Assembly: GCA_002411015.1 (NCBI GenBank) | Contig: DHPY01000124.1 | Coordinates: forward strand, 11,773-50,401 | Direction: 5' to 3' | DNA: 38,629 bases | Source of the DNA: Armatimonadetes bacterium UBA5352 | GTDB lineage: Bacteria > Armatimonadota > Zipacnadia > Zipacnadales > UBA5352 | Shown: piece by piece, positions 30,848 through 38,629 of the stretch | Layout: every line of letters starts with the position of its first letter | Numbering within the stretch: position 1 is the first letter of the stretch | Notes under the pieces: model-generated | Seen by the model: only the letters and a program-made list of their open reading frames with translations | The model's database searches: none | Told to the model about the DNA's origin: nothing | Program-made: the position numbers and the translations under genes

Positions 30848-33037
30848 ATGGTACGAGCCGCGCTGCTGGCTGCGATGATGCTGTGCGCTCTTCCTGGATG
30901 GGCGCAGGAGATGGTGAACTCGTTCGAGACCGAGGCCGATCTGGAGCGCGTATCGGTGCCTGACACGGTCACGATGACGCGGGTGCAGGAGCACGTGACC
31001 GATGGCGAGTGGTCGGTGCGGCTGGAGATCCCAGGCAGCGACGCCGATACCTGGCCGGGGATGTCGTTCCCCACGAATCTGGACACCGCGAAGTTCACCG
31101 TGCTTGCTTTCGACGCGTTCAACCCGCAGAACGATCGTCTGAGCCTGAGCTGGCGGCTGGATTCTGAGGACGGTGGGGAGTTCGGTGGCGCGGCGCTGGA
31201 GCCAAACAGCGGCAAGCGCGTCGAGATCTGGGTGTCAGGGATGAAGCCGCTCACGCGCGTGCTGATCTACCGGCGAATGCCGCGCACGGACGCCACCGTC
31301 TACCTCGACAACATCCGCTGGGAGACCGTCGAGGGGCGCTTCGAGCCGATCCGGTATGTGGAGACCGCAGCGGCGCCCGAGGCTACTCCGGTCGAGCGCG
31401 AGCGTGGCTTCATCCTCTTCGGGCGGCCCCTCACGGACGTGGTCTTCGCGAACTCGGTCCCGCGCGCGGAGGAGCGGCTGGAGGCCGTTCAGGCGGTCGC
31501 CACGCCCGGTGAGTATGAGCCCGTGACGCTCTCCCTGCACGCGCTGGAGGACCTGCAGCAGGTGCGGGTGAGCGTGGAGGGCATACCGGCTACCGGTGAG
31601 GTGCTGCCGATCCGGGCGCTCGACAAGCGCGTCACATACTCCTCGCAGCAGTACATCGTGGACATGCCGGTGCTCTGCGAGCGGCGGGAGACCGCGGACG
31701 TCGCGGCCGGCCAGTCGAAGCGCTGGATGATCGACCTGCACGTGGCCGCCGACGCGCCTGCCGGCGTGCATGAGGGCGCAATCACCATCACGGCCGCCGG
31801 GCGCGAGCCGGTGACGGTGCCGCTGCGCCTGCGGGTGCTGCCGTACACGCTGCTGGAGCCGGCGGATATGTTCTGGGGCGAGTACTACCTCGGCCCGAAG
31901 CTGGCCGACACGCCTGAGGGCAGGCTGGAGGAGATCCGAAGCTCGCTTGCCGATCAGCGGGCCCACGGCATGACCTCGGTCGGTATGACCCAGGGCGTAC
32001 CGGCGGAGGCGGTCACGTGGACCGGCGAGGGCTACGCGCTGGCGCTGGACGGGACTGAGTACGCGGCTTTCATGGACATGTACGTGGAGCTGGGCTTCCC
32101 GATGCCGATCATACAGCTCTCCGACAGCGGGCAGCATGCTCCCGGCATGGAGGGCATGAGCTTCGACAGCGAGGAGTGGGGGGAGCGCTACAAGGCCTTC
32201 TGGACGGCGATGCAGGCGGAGCACGCGCGGCGTGGCTGGCCGGAGGTGATCGTGCAGCCGGTGGACGAGCCGGGCTGGCAGGACCAGGCGGCGAAGGACC
32301 GCAACCTGCGCTGCCTGAAGCTGCTCAAGGAGATCCCCGGCATGCGCACCGAGCAGGACGGGCCGCGCGATGCCTACTTCGAAACGATCGCGGGGCCATG
32401 GTCTGATGTGTGGAACTACAACGGTGGGATCGGCGACCCCGAGACCGTCGCGGCCGCGCAGGCCGAGGGCCGCATCGTCACGATCTACAACTGCGACGTG
32501 GAGTCGTACCGGCCCGAGGTTGATCGCTACACCGCCGGCTGGTTCCAGCTCGCGGCCGGCGTTAATGGCTGCTACAACTGGGCCTACATGTCGTGGGGCG
32601 GCAGCCCCTACAACGACAACGACCACGCCTACGGAACGTGGATGCACGTCTACCCGCCGCTTGGCGAGGAGGTCGGCGGGCCGTCCACGGGCTGGATCGG
32701 CGCGCGCGAGGGCGTAGATGACTACCGCTACGTGCACACGCTGCGCGAGGCGATTGCCCGCGCGGAGGCCTCTGACAACGCTGCTGCGCAGGCGGCAGCC
32801 GAACAGGCACGCGCGGAGCTTGAGCAGCTCACGGGCAGCATCACCTACTCGCCGCGCGTCCGCAGCGCCGCACGCTGGACTGAGACCGGCGAGGACGCCG
32901 AGGGCCTGCCGACGATCGGCGGCACGCTGAAGCTCGACAACGGCTGGTCGCACGCGGACTATGAGACCAGCCGGGCCCTGGTGGCAAAGCATACGATCGC
33001 GATCATTCGGGCGCTGGGAGAGATCGCGGCCGAATGA
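30848..33037 (+). CDS. Secreted DUF4091 protein, GH123-like glycosidase
   Basis: A 729-residue exported protein (signal MVRAALLAAMMLCALPGWA). An N-terminal beta-sandwich (about 25-170, VNSFETEADLERVSV) is followed by a second beta domain, then a GH123/DUF4091 catalytic barrel. The adjacent acidic pair Asp473-Glu474 in QPVDEPG matches the Asp-Glu pair used by GH123 beta-N-acetylgalactosaminidases for substrate-assisted catalysis. Near the end NGCYNWAYMSWGG is the aromatic DUF4091 wall. Family knowledge suggests release of GalNAc-type residues; the specific bond is unknown. Close spacing (five and ten bases) to both neighbours implies one operon. Confidence 0.86.
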   Translation: MVRAALLAAMMLCALPGWAQEMVNSFETEADLERVSVPDTVTMTRVQEHVTDGEWSVRLEIPGSDADTWPGMSFPTNLDTAKFTVLAFDAFNPQNDRLSLSWRLDSEDGGEFGGAALEPNSGKRVEIWVSGMKPLTRVLIYRRMPRTDATVYLDNIRWETVEGRFEPIRYVETAAAPEATPVERERGFILFGRPLTDVVFANSVPRAEERLEAVQAVATPGEYEPVTLSLHALEDLQQVRVSVEGIPATGEVLPIRALDKRVTYSSQQYIVDMPVLCERRETADVAAGQSKRWMIDLHVAADAPAGVHEGAITITAAGREPVTVPLRLRVLPYTLLEPADMFWGEYYLGPKLADTPEGRLEEIRSSLADQRAHGMTSVGMTQGVPAEAVTWTGEGYALALDGTEYAAFMDMYVELGFPMPIIQLSDSGQHAPGMEGMSFDSEEWGERYKAFWTAMQAEHARRGWPEVIVQPVDEPGWQDQAAKDRNLRCLKLLKEIPGMRTEQDGPRDAYFETIAGPWSDVWNYNGGIGDPETVAAAQAEGRIVTIYNCDVESYRPEVDRYTAGWFQLAAGVNGCYNWAYMSWGGSPYNDNDHAYGTWMHVYPPLGEEVGGPSTGWIGAREGVDDYRYVHTLREAIARAEASDNAAAQAAAEQARAELEQLTGSITYSPRVRSAARWTETGEDAEGLPTIGGTLKLDNGWSHADYETSRALVAKHTIAIIRALGEIAAE

Positions 33038-33047
33038 GGTGACGAGC

Positions 33048-34898
33048 ATGCCCCGACCGCTGTCGCTGCACCTCATGGTGGTCTGTGCAGCAGCGCTCAT
33101 CGCCGTGGACGCAGGGGCGCAGACTCCGCCACTCGCGCAGGGCGGTCGCTCCGCGTGGGTCATCTACCGTGAGGTGGATGCGCCCGAATCAGTGTTGCTC
33201 GCAGCGACTGAACTGCAGCGTGTCCTGCGCCTGTCCACGGGCACGGAGCTGCCGATCGTGGACGCGCCCGCGTCGCCGATGATCTGCCTTGGAGACAACG
33301 CTGCGGCGCGGGATGCGAGCGTCTCCGCGGAGGGCCTGCCGCGCGATGGCTTCCGGACGCGCACCGTCGGTGGGAGCCTCTATATTACTGGCGCCGACCT
33401 GCGCGACGGCGAGGTGCAGTGGATCGGCTGGACGAGCCGCGGCACCCTCTACGGCGTCTACGACTTCCTCGAGGACATCGTTGGCGCGCGCTGGCTGATG
33501 CCCGGCGAGGTCGGCGAGGACATCCCCGCTCACCACCGGCTGCTGCTGCCCGACCTCGACGTCGAGGAGGCGCCGGACTTCGAGATACGGGTGCTGCAGG
33601 ACATCCAGGACGAGCCGCCTGAGGCGCTGGGGGACCCGGAGATCGTGCGGCGCTGGATGCACGCCCAGCGGCTGCCATGCAAGCAGTTCGACGGCTGGCC
33701 GATGGGCTGGGGGCACTCGTGGGACGACTACATCACCGAGGCGCAGCTTGCCGAGCACCCTGAGTGGCGGGCGATCCCCGCGAACACGGACCGCCGCTGG
33801 ACCCCCGCCCGCCACTCCGCGGTGAAGTACTGCACGACGAACCCCGAGATGCTCGAGGCCTTCGCCGATGGCGTCATGAAGCGGCTTGAGGCGAACCCGC
33901 GGCAGATCTCCGCCTCGATCTCACCCAGCGACGGAGGGGCCTTCTGCACCTGCGAGGACTGCGCGCCATCGATCGTGCAGGATCCGCACGGCTCACCTTC
34001 GTTCTCGCCGCTGATCCTCCGATTCTACGATGACATCGCGAGTCTCGTCAACGAGCGCTTCCCCGAGCGGCAGCTTCCCGGCTACGTCTACTACAACTAC
34101 ATGTACCCGCCGGAGCAGGTTGTGGAGATGCACCCGAACGTCTGGCTGGTCTTCTACGGCCTGCGGTACTACGGCTGGGGGCTCGCGAAGCCGACCTACG
34201 CCGCCGAATTCGAGGATGTCGTCCGCGGCTGGCGGCGCTTCTCAGACAACATGGTCTACGGCAGCTACACGATCTGGATGCGCTCCTTCAACGGGGCGAT
34301 CATCCCACCGCCGCGGGCGATCCTGAAGATGGAGCTGCCGATCTCGCACGAGGCCGGCTATCGTGGCGCGACGATGGTGGGCCTGGCCGCATGGGGCACC
34401 GGCGCGCCGACCAACTACGTCCTCGCACGGCAGACGTGGGACGCCGACCTCGATGTGGACACGACGCTCGATGACTGGATGCAGCGGGCATACGGGCCGG
34501 GCTGGGAGTCCATGCGCGATCTCTATAGCCTCGTCGAGGCGCGGCTCACCGCGTGGAAGGAGCAGGAGTCGATCGAGTACCGCGGCGAGCAGTACGAGAT
34601 CAACTACGCGGTGATCGACAGCGTCTACCGGCCGGTCCTTGGTGAGATCGAGCGGCTCTACCTCGATGCGCTCGCGAAGGCCGAGACCGACAGCCAGCGC
34701 GAGCGCCTGGAGATGTTCGGCGCGAACCTCATCCAGCTTCACCACGACATGCGCGAGGCCGGGATGATCGAGGGCGGTGAGGGCTCACACTTCTACCGCA
34801 CTGACGAGCATTACGCGGCGTGGCTGGAGCAGGTCAGCGCCACGCTGGCCATCGCCTCGCAGCGCTACCCGATCTGGCACGGTGAGTGGTCGGGGTAG
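33048..34898 (+). CDS. Secreted DUF4838 protein, glycosidase-like
   Basis: A 616-residue exported protein (signal ending ALIAVDAGAQ). The N-terminal domain (about 30-170) resembles the domain before the barrel in alpha-glucuronidase (GH67) and GH20-type proteins: ATELQRVLRLSTGTELPIV and RGTLYGVYDFLEDIVGARWL. The DUF4838 region includes SISPSDGGAFCTCEDC, VYYNYMYPPEQV and WMRSFNGAIIPPP. No catalytic residue is established for DUF4838. GAGGTGA is the ribosome-binding site within the end of the previous gene. Context makes it part of the same extracellular glycan system. Confidence 0.84.
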   Translation: MPRPLSLHLMVVCAAALIAVDAGAQTPPLAQGGRSAWVIYREVDAPESVLLAATELQRVLRLSTGTELPIVDAPASPMICLGDNAAARDASVSAEGLPRDGFRTRTVGGSLYITGADLRDGEVQWIGWTSRGTLYGVYDFLEDIVGARWLMPGEVGEDIPAHHRLLLPDLDVEEAPDFEIRVLQDIQDEPPEALGDPEIVRRWMHAQRLPCKQFDGWPMGWGHSWDDYITEAQLAEHPEWRAIPANTDRRWTPARHSAVKYCTTNPEMLEAFADGVMKRLEANPRQISASISPSDGGAFCTCEDCAPSIVQDPHGSPSFSPLILRFYDDIASLVNERFPERQLPGYVYYNYMYPPEQVVEMHPNVWLVFYGLRYYGWGLAKPTYAAEFEDVVRGWRRFSDNMVYGSYTIWMRSFNGAIIPPPRAILKMELPISHEAGYRGATMVGLAAWGTGAPTNYVLARQTWDADLDVDTTLDDWMQRAYGPGWESMRDLYSLVEARLTAWKEQESIEYRGEQYEINYAVIDSVYRPVLGEIERLYLDALAKAETDSQRERLEMFGANLIQLHHDMREAGMIEGGEGSHFYRTDEHYAAWLEQVSATLAIASQRYPIWHGEWSG

Positions 34899-34950
34899 CC
34901 CCGCCGGAGGGTCGCAGTTCATCGCAGTCGGAGCCTGAGGAGTGAGTGTC

Positions 34951-37281
34951 ATGCGACGCGCGTTCATCTGCCTGATCATCATCGCCTCCGCCGCCGCTGC
35001 CAGCGGAGGCGAGATCGTCTTCCACGAGGAGTCCTCCGGCGGGCTCCGGGACGGCTGGCGCTTCGTCAATGAGCGCGGCGAGTGCTCGGGCGAATGGGAT
35101 GCCGCCGAGCCGCCCGGCGACGGCGCGGGCTCGCTGCGCTGTGATCTGCCTGCTGATGCCTCGGCGCGGGCTACGTGGGCTGCTCCGCGCATCGCCCTCA
35201 AGCCCGCGACCACCTACCGGCTGAGCTTCCGCGTGATGCTTGGCGGGATCACCGAGGGCGCCAGGGGCGCGTACGTGATCCTCTATGAGAACGGCGAGCC
35301 CGCTCCCACGCACTGGCACATGTCCGAGTACATGCGTGGCAGCCAGGACTGGCATGAGCGCGAGGTGGTGTTCACGACCCGCGATGACTGCGAGTGGGGC
35401 GCGTTGCGGCTCAAGCTGTGGGAAACCACGGGCTACGCGTGGTTCGATGACGTGGTCATCGAGGAGCTTGATGCGACCGAGACCGTGGTCGCGGCCGCTG
35501 AGACCGGGCGGCTGGTGCTTCCGGAGGATGACGGCTTCGCGCTGCAGACGATCTGGTATCCGGCGCACAGGCGCGCGGACCAGACGCTCCACCTCCTCCC
35601 CGACCGCCTGAACCCGGTGGCGATGTTCATCTACGGGCGGCCCGATGAGATCAGCGACCCGCACCTCATCATCGAGGCGCCGGCCAGCCTCACGATCCGT
35701 GGCCCGGCTGTGTGCGCGCGAGAGCCGTTGCCTGAGCCGGTCACGCTCACGCCAGAGCCGATCGAGCGCGATGGCGTCGCCTGTCTCCGCTGGCGAATAC
35801 CGATCCCGGAGGAGCCGCTGCGCGCGGGGCTTCAGCCGGATGGACCGAACTGGACGCGCTATCACTTCATCTACGCAGAGCCTGGCCCCGACTGCCCGAC
35901 CGAGTTCGCGTGGAACTGGCGGTTCGAGAGCGCGGGCGAGCTTGGGCCGCTGCACACGATCGACGCGCGCCTGCAGCCGAACCTCGGCGCGGACATAGAG
36001 CCGGTCGAGGGCTTCGCGCTCTACGCCCAGCACTCGGATGCCCTGCGCCTGCCTGAGCGCGAGGACCGCGAGCGTGTGCTCGACTACCTGCACTATGCCG
36101 GCATCCGCGGGGGGCTGGCGCTGAGCTACTACCAGCCTGAACTGGTCTCGGTGGACGATGAGCTTGCGGAGAACGGCTGGTTCACCTGGACGTGGCGCTG
36201 GTATGGCTACGGCGGCCCCGCGGGGGACGATCAGCGGATCGTATACGACAACGCCGCCACGCCGCAACGCGCCACGACCTGCCCACAGGTGCAGGTGGAG
36301 ATGCTGGAGCCGCATGCGTCCTACCTGCGCGAGTTCTACGCCACCGCCCTCGCGCTTGACCGTGACTGGCTGATCCTGAACTACGAGCCGCCGGTCTTCA
36401 ACGTGTGCTTCTGCGAACGCTGCAGGCGCGCGTTTGCGGAGCAGACAGGACGCCCGGCGGACGAAGTGCTCGCGATGACGCCGCAGGAGATACAGGCGCT
36501 TCCGGACAACGCGTGGGGGCGCTTCCGGGCGTGGCAGAACGAGCGGATCATCGAGAACCACGCAGCGATCATCCATGAGATCGACCCCGACTGCCTCTTC
36601 GGCGTCTGCGGGCCGGCCTGGACGCAATGGACCGCGGATCGCGGCCAGGACATCCGCCGCTTCGAGCCCGAGGTGGGCCTGCACGCTCCGATGATCTACC
36701 GCCCGCCGCAGGACTACGAGCCGCTGATCCGCTCGACATGTGAGGCCACCTCGGCACTGGTGATGCCCTTCATGCTGGGCTCGGACATCGCGGTCCCGGC
36801 GACCTTCCCGGATGCGTGGGACCAGTGGGCGAACATGCTCGCGACCGCGCTCTCGGGCGCGGACGGCGCGATCCTGTGGGTGGGGATTGAGTCGCTCGAT
36901 GGCGAGATCATGAACGTGCTCCGGCAGAGCATGGAGCAGATCCGCCTGCTGCGCCCGTTCATCGAGGGAGGGGAGGCGGGCGCGGGGGTGACGATCCAGC
37001 CGCAGGTGCGCGATCTGCGCGTGGTGACGGTCGGAGACCGCCGGATCGAGGTTGGCTCGGAGAACTCGCTCATCCCGGTGCGCGACTGGCAGTGGAGCGG
37101 CCCACGCGGGCGGATGCTCGCGCTGATCAACTACGATCGCGCGCGAAGCCACGAGGTGCGGCTGTCCGCGCCGGGCATGCCTGTCCCGAGGGTGCTGCTT
37201 GGGCCCGCGCCCACCGCCGACGGAGACGCACTCGTGATCGAACTGGGGCCGGGAGAGCTTGCGGCGGTGGCGTGGGAGTAG
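34951..37281 (+). CDS. Secreted CBM-plus-TIM-barrel protein, unassigned family
   Basis: A 776-residue exported protein (signal MRRAFICLIIIASAAAASGG). Residues about 25-175 look like a CBM4/9-like sandwich (LRDGWRFVNERGE, TTYRLSFRVMLGG, GYAWFDDVVIEEL). A central beta domain follows, then from about residue 370 a probable TIM barrel. NYEPP (Glu479) and the Cys triplet CFCERC (Cys486, Cys488, Cys491) followed by RAFAEQTG are striking; similar Cys-rich loops occur in uncharacterised GH42-like proteins. A C-terminal beta domain (about 690-776) has MLALINYDRARSHEVRL. GAGGAG lies eight bases before ATG. I cannot assign a glycoside hydrolase family. Confidence 0.78.
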   Translation: MRRAFICLIIIASAAAASGGEIVFHEESSGGLRDGWRFVNERGECSGEWDAAEPPGDGAGSLRCDLPADASARATWAAPRIALKPATTYRLSFRVMLGGITEGARGAYVILYENGEPAPTHWHMSEYMRGSQDWHEREVVFTTRDDCEWGALRLKLWETTGYAWFDDVVIEELDATETVVAAAETGRLVLPEDDGFALQTIWYPAHRRADQTLHLLPDRLNPVAMFIYGRPDEISDPHLIIEAPASLTIRGPAVCAREPLPEPVTLTPEPIERDGVACLRWRIPIPEEPLRAGLQPDGPNWTRYHFIYAEPGPDCPTEFAWNWRFESAGELGPLHTIDARLQPNLGADIEPVEGFALYAQHSDALRLPEREDRERVLDYLHYAGIRGGLALSYYQPELVSVDDELAENGWFTWTWRWYGYGGPAGDDQRIVYDNAATPQRATTCPQVQVEMLEPHASYLREFYATALALDRDWLILNYEPPVFNVCFCERCRRAFAEQTGRPADEVLAMTPQEIQALPDNAWGRFRAWQNERIIENHAAIIHEIDPDCLFGVCGPAWTQWTADRGQDIRRFEPEVGLHAPMIYRPPQDYEPLIRSTCEATSALVMPFMLGSDIAVPATFPDAWDQWANMLATALSGADGAILWVGIESLDGEIMNVLRQSMEQIRLLRPFIEGGEAGAGVTIQPQVRDLRVVTVGDRRIEVGSENSLIPVRDWQWSGPRGRMLALINYDRARSHEVRLSAPGMPVPRVLLGPAPTADGDALVIELGPGELAAVAWE

Positions 37282-37316
37282 GGTCCTTGGGAAACGACAT
37301 TGGCCGGGGTGGAACC

Positions 37317-37336
37317 TGAGGCGCTGGCGCGCCTCA
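37317..37336 (+). terminator. Stem-loop after the 34951 gene
   Basis: TGAGGCGC (37317-37324) pairs with GCGCCTCA (37329-37336) around TGGC, eight bp, without a T run. The rest of the 168-base gap (37282-37449) shows no convincing promoter. Confidence 0.45.
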
Positions 37337-37449
37337 CTCCTCGCGCCGCCAAACGACAGCGGCGCTCGAAGCGGCCCCTCCAGTACGGCGTACCGCCCGT
37401 TTGCGGCCACATCAGGCAAAATCCGAACAGCCGCCAGGAGGCCACGCAC

Positions 37450-38514
37450 ATGCCCGATCGTCTGTGGGAGCCGGATTTCGAGCGCCTGCTTGACGCCATC
37501 CACTGTCGGCAGCCGGATCGCGTGCCATTCCTTGAGCTGGGCATCGATCAGCAGGTGATTGAGGCGGTGATGGCCGCGCCGTATCCGGCCGCGGGCATCA
37601 CCAGCGACGATGGCCGCCGCTACCGGATCGAGTTCCAGCGCCGGATGGGCTATGACTACGTGCGCGCGCACCCGGGGTTCTACTTCCCGACGAGGCGGCT
37701 GCTCTCGACCGCGGATACCGCCGTGGCGGAGCAGAACCGCGGCGAGCGCACCTGGCGCGACGAGCACGTCGGCCCGATCGCGGGCTGGGTGGACCTCGAG
37801 GCGTACCCGTGGCCGGAGGTCACTGAGGGGGCCTTCGCCGACATCGAGCGGCTCGGGGAGATGATGCCCGGAGGGATGAGGTGCAACACCTCCTTCGCGG
37901 GCGTGTGGGAGTACACCGTACTGCTGCTCGGCTACGAGCCGCTGTGTTACCTGCTGGCGGATGACCCCGAGCTTGTGCGCGCGGTCGCGGACGGGGTGGG
38001 CGAGGCGCAGCTTCGCTTCTACGATGCCCTCTGCGCCCATGAGGCGATGGGGTCGTGCATGATCGCCGACGACCTCGGCTTCAAGACGCACACGATGGTC
38101 GCGCCGGAGGTGCTGCGGGAGATCTTCCTCCCGTGGCTCGGGCGCATCGTCGACTGCATCCACTCGCACGGAAAGGTCGCGCTGCTGCACTCCTGCGGGA
38201 TGTGGGAGCCGATCATGGAGGACCTGATCGCGATCGGCTTCGACGCCTTCCACTCCTTCGAGGACGTGATCGAGCCGGTCGAGCAGTTCAAGCGGCGCTA
38301 TGGCGACCGCGTCGGCACGCTCGGCGGCGTGGACGTACACGTGCTGGCGAGCGGCACCGAGGCTACGGTGCGCGAGTATACGGCGCGGGTGATCGAGGAG
38401 TGCAAGCCGGGGGGCGGCTGGGCGCTGGGCTCAGGCAACACCGTGGCGAACTACATCCCGGCCGCAAACTACCTCGCGATGCTCGACGAGGGACGGAGGC
38501 TGGGGGTGTACTGA
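37450..38514 (+). CDS. URO-D-superfamily protein 3, with HxC metal-site motif
   Basis: A 354-residue protein of the URO-D/MtaA superfamily, much diverged from the two upstream members. It has the HCRQPDRVPFLELG N-terminal pattern, MIADDLGFKTHTMVAPEVLREIFLPW, then ALLHSCGMWEP with His247 and Cys249 in the HxCG position that binds zinc in MtaA-type methyltransferases. The third ligand position is uncertain: near the end ALGSGN has Ser where methyltransferases often have Cys, although Cys occurs just before in EECKPGGGW. HemE signatures are absent. ATG 37450 has AGGAGG (37436-37441) eight bases upstream; the open frame before it is not supported. Confidence 0.84.
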   Translation: MPDRLWEPDFERLLDAIHCRQPDRVPFLELGIDQQVIEAVMAAPYPAAGITSDDGRRYRIEFQRRMGYDYVRAHPGFYFPTRRLLSTADTAVAEQNRGERTWRDEHVGPIAGWVDLEAYPWPEVTEGAFADIERLGEMMPGGMRCNTSFAGVWEYTVLLLGYEPLCYLLADDPELVRAVADGVGEAQLRFYDALCAHEAMGSCMIADDLGFKTHTMVAPEVLREIFLPWLGRIVDCIHSHGKVALLHSCGMWEPIMEDLIAIGFDAFHSFEDVIEPVEQFKRRYGDRVGTLGGVDVHVLASGTEATVREYTARVIEECKPGGGWALGSGNTVANYIPAANYLAMLDEGRRLGVY

Positions 38515-38533
38515 GCTGTGCAGGAAGGACTTC

Positions 38534-38565
38534 GCGCGTCGCTCGGGGAAGCGAGTCGGACGCGC
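38534..38565 (+). terminator. Stem-loop between URO-D 3 and the sulfatase
   Basis: GCGCGTC (38534-38540) pairs with GACGCGC (38559-38565); an inner CTCG/CGAG stem (38542-38545, 38552-38555) closes a GGGAAG loop. No T run follows. Confidence 0.4.
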
Positions 38566-38594
38566 TACGTCCGCCGACCCGAGGGATGGTCGCC

Positions 38595-38629
38595 GTGAGT
38601 TCGCCCAACATCGTGTTCTTCCTCTCCGA
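38595..38629 (+). CDS. Sulfatase, first 11 codons only
   Basis: The window ends just after a GTG start whose product begins MSSPNIVFFLS, with the next codon starting GA. PNIVF-hydrophobic-(D/S)D is the hallmark N-terminal strand of type I (arylsulfatase family) sulfatases, where the Asp binds calcium. GAGGG lies nine bases upstream. ATG 38586 is in frame but only one base after that GAGGG, so GTG is preferred. The Cys-x-Pro-x-Arg formylglycine motif, about residue 50-60 in this family, lies outside the window. Position after secreted glycosidases suggests removal of sulfate from glycans. Confidence 0.65.
   Translation, partial: MSSPNIVFFLS

Noticed and set aside
37300..37449. 50-codon extension of URO-D 3
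   Set aside because: It starts at TTG without a ribosome-binding site, is basic and low complexity, and AGGAGG supports ATG 37450.
34834..38340. 1168-codon open frame on the minus strand
   Set aside because: It lies antisense to three well-supported genes, its translation is Arg/His/Ala-rich without family motifs, and such shadows are expected in GC-rich DNA with strong third-position bias.

Overview
The window is GC-rich, densely coding bacterial chromosome. Several features fit an Armatimonadota-like or similar environmental lineage: IF2-YlxP-RbfA-NrnA-TruB-RibF gene order, a MazG-RqcP pair as in Firmicutes, lipid-anchored foldase, exosortase/EpsI, expanded uroporphyrinogen-decarboxylase-fold (URO-D) proteins, and secreted DUF4091/DUF4838-type glycosidases with a sulfatase. 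That placement is inference from gene content and was not tested. No tRNA, rRNA, CRISPR, transposase or phage gene was seen, and no gene-free stretch exceeds 300 bases. The longest gap is the 282-base csp/glycosyltransferase divergent region.

Layout: (1) 1-5497, a translation and RNA-maturation operon: infB (5' end outside the window), ylxP, rbfA, nrnA, truB, ribF. (2) 5545-14103, a metabolic block: secreted GH5-like hydrolase behind an apparently near-leaderless promoter, purB, FGGY sugar kinase, half-size EamA transporter and two paralogous URO-D proteins separated by a small tandem repeat. (3) 14140-18506, a cold-shock gene on the minus strand, divergent from a cell-surface operon: GT-C glycosyltransferase, zinc-ribbon membrane protein, exosortase, EpsI. 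(4) 18675-26973, mostly housekeeping: SurA/PrsA-like lipoprotein, MazG, RqcP, pyruvate phosphate dikinase, enolase, FtsB/DivIC-like protein, and a propeller-like lipoprotein. (5) 26963-38629, a minus-strand GT2 glycosyltransferase and a carbohydrate-degradation block: cytoplasmic glycosidase-like protein with a displaced C-terminus, four consecutive secreted proteins (six-repeat propeller, DUF4091/GH123-like, DUF4838, and an unassigned family), a third URO-D protein and the first codons of a sulfatase.

How they work together (inference): block 5 looks like a locus that degrades a sulfated or amino-sugar-containing glycan outside the cytoplasm, with the cytoplasmic glycosidase and block-2 kinase/transporter handling products. 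The most distinctive observations are the three URO-D proteins with different metal-site motifs, a five-proline tract and start-site hairpin in front of the RqcP core, a one-base frame displacement near the end of the 27940 gene, and a zinc-ribbon membrane protein inside an exosortase operon.
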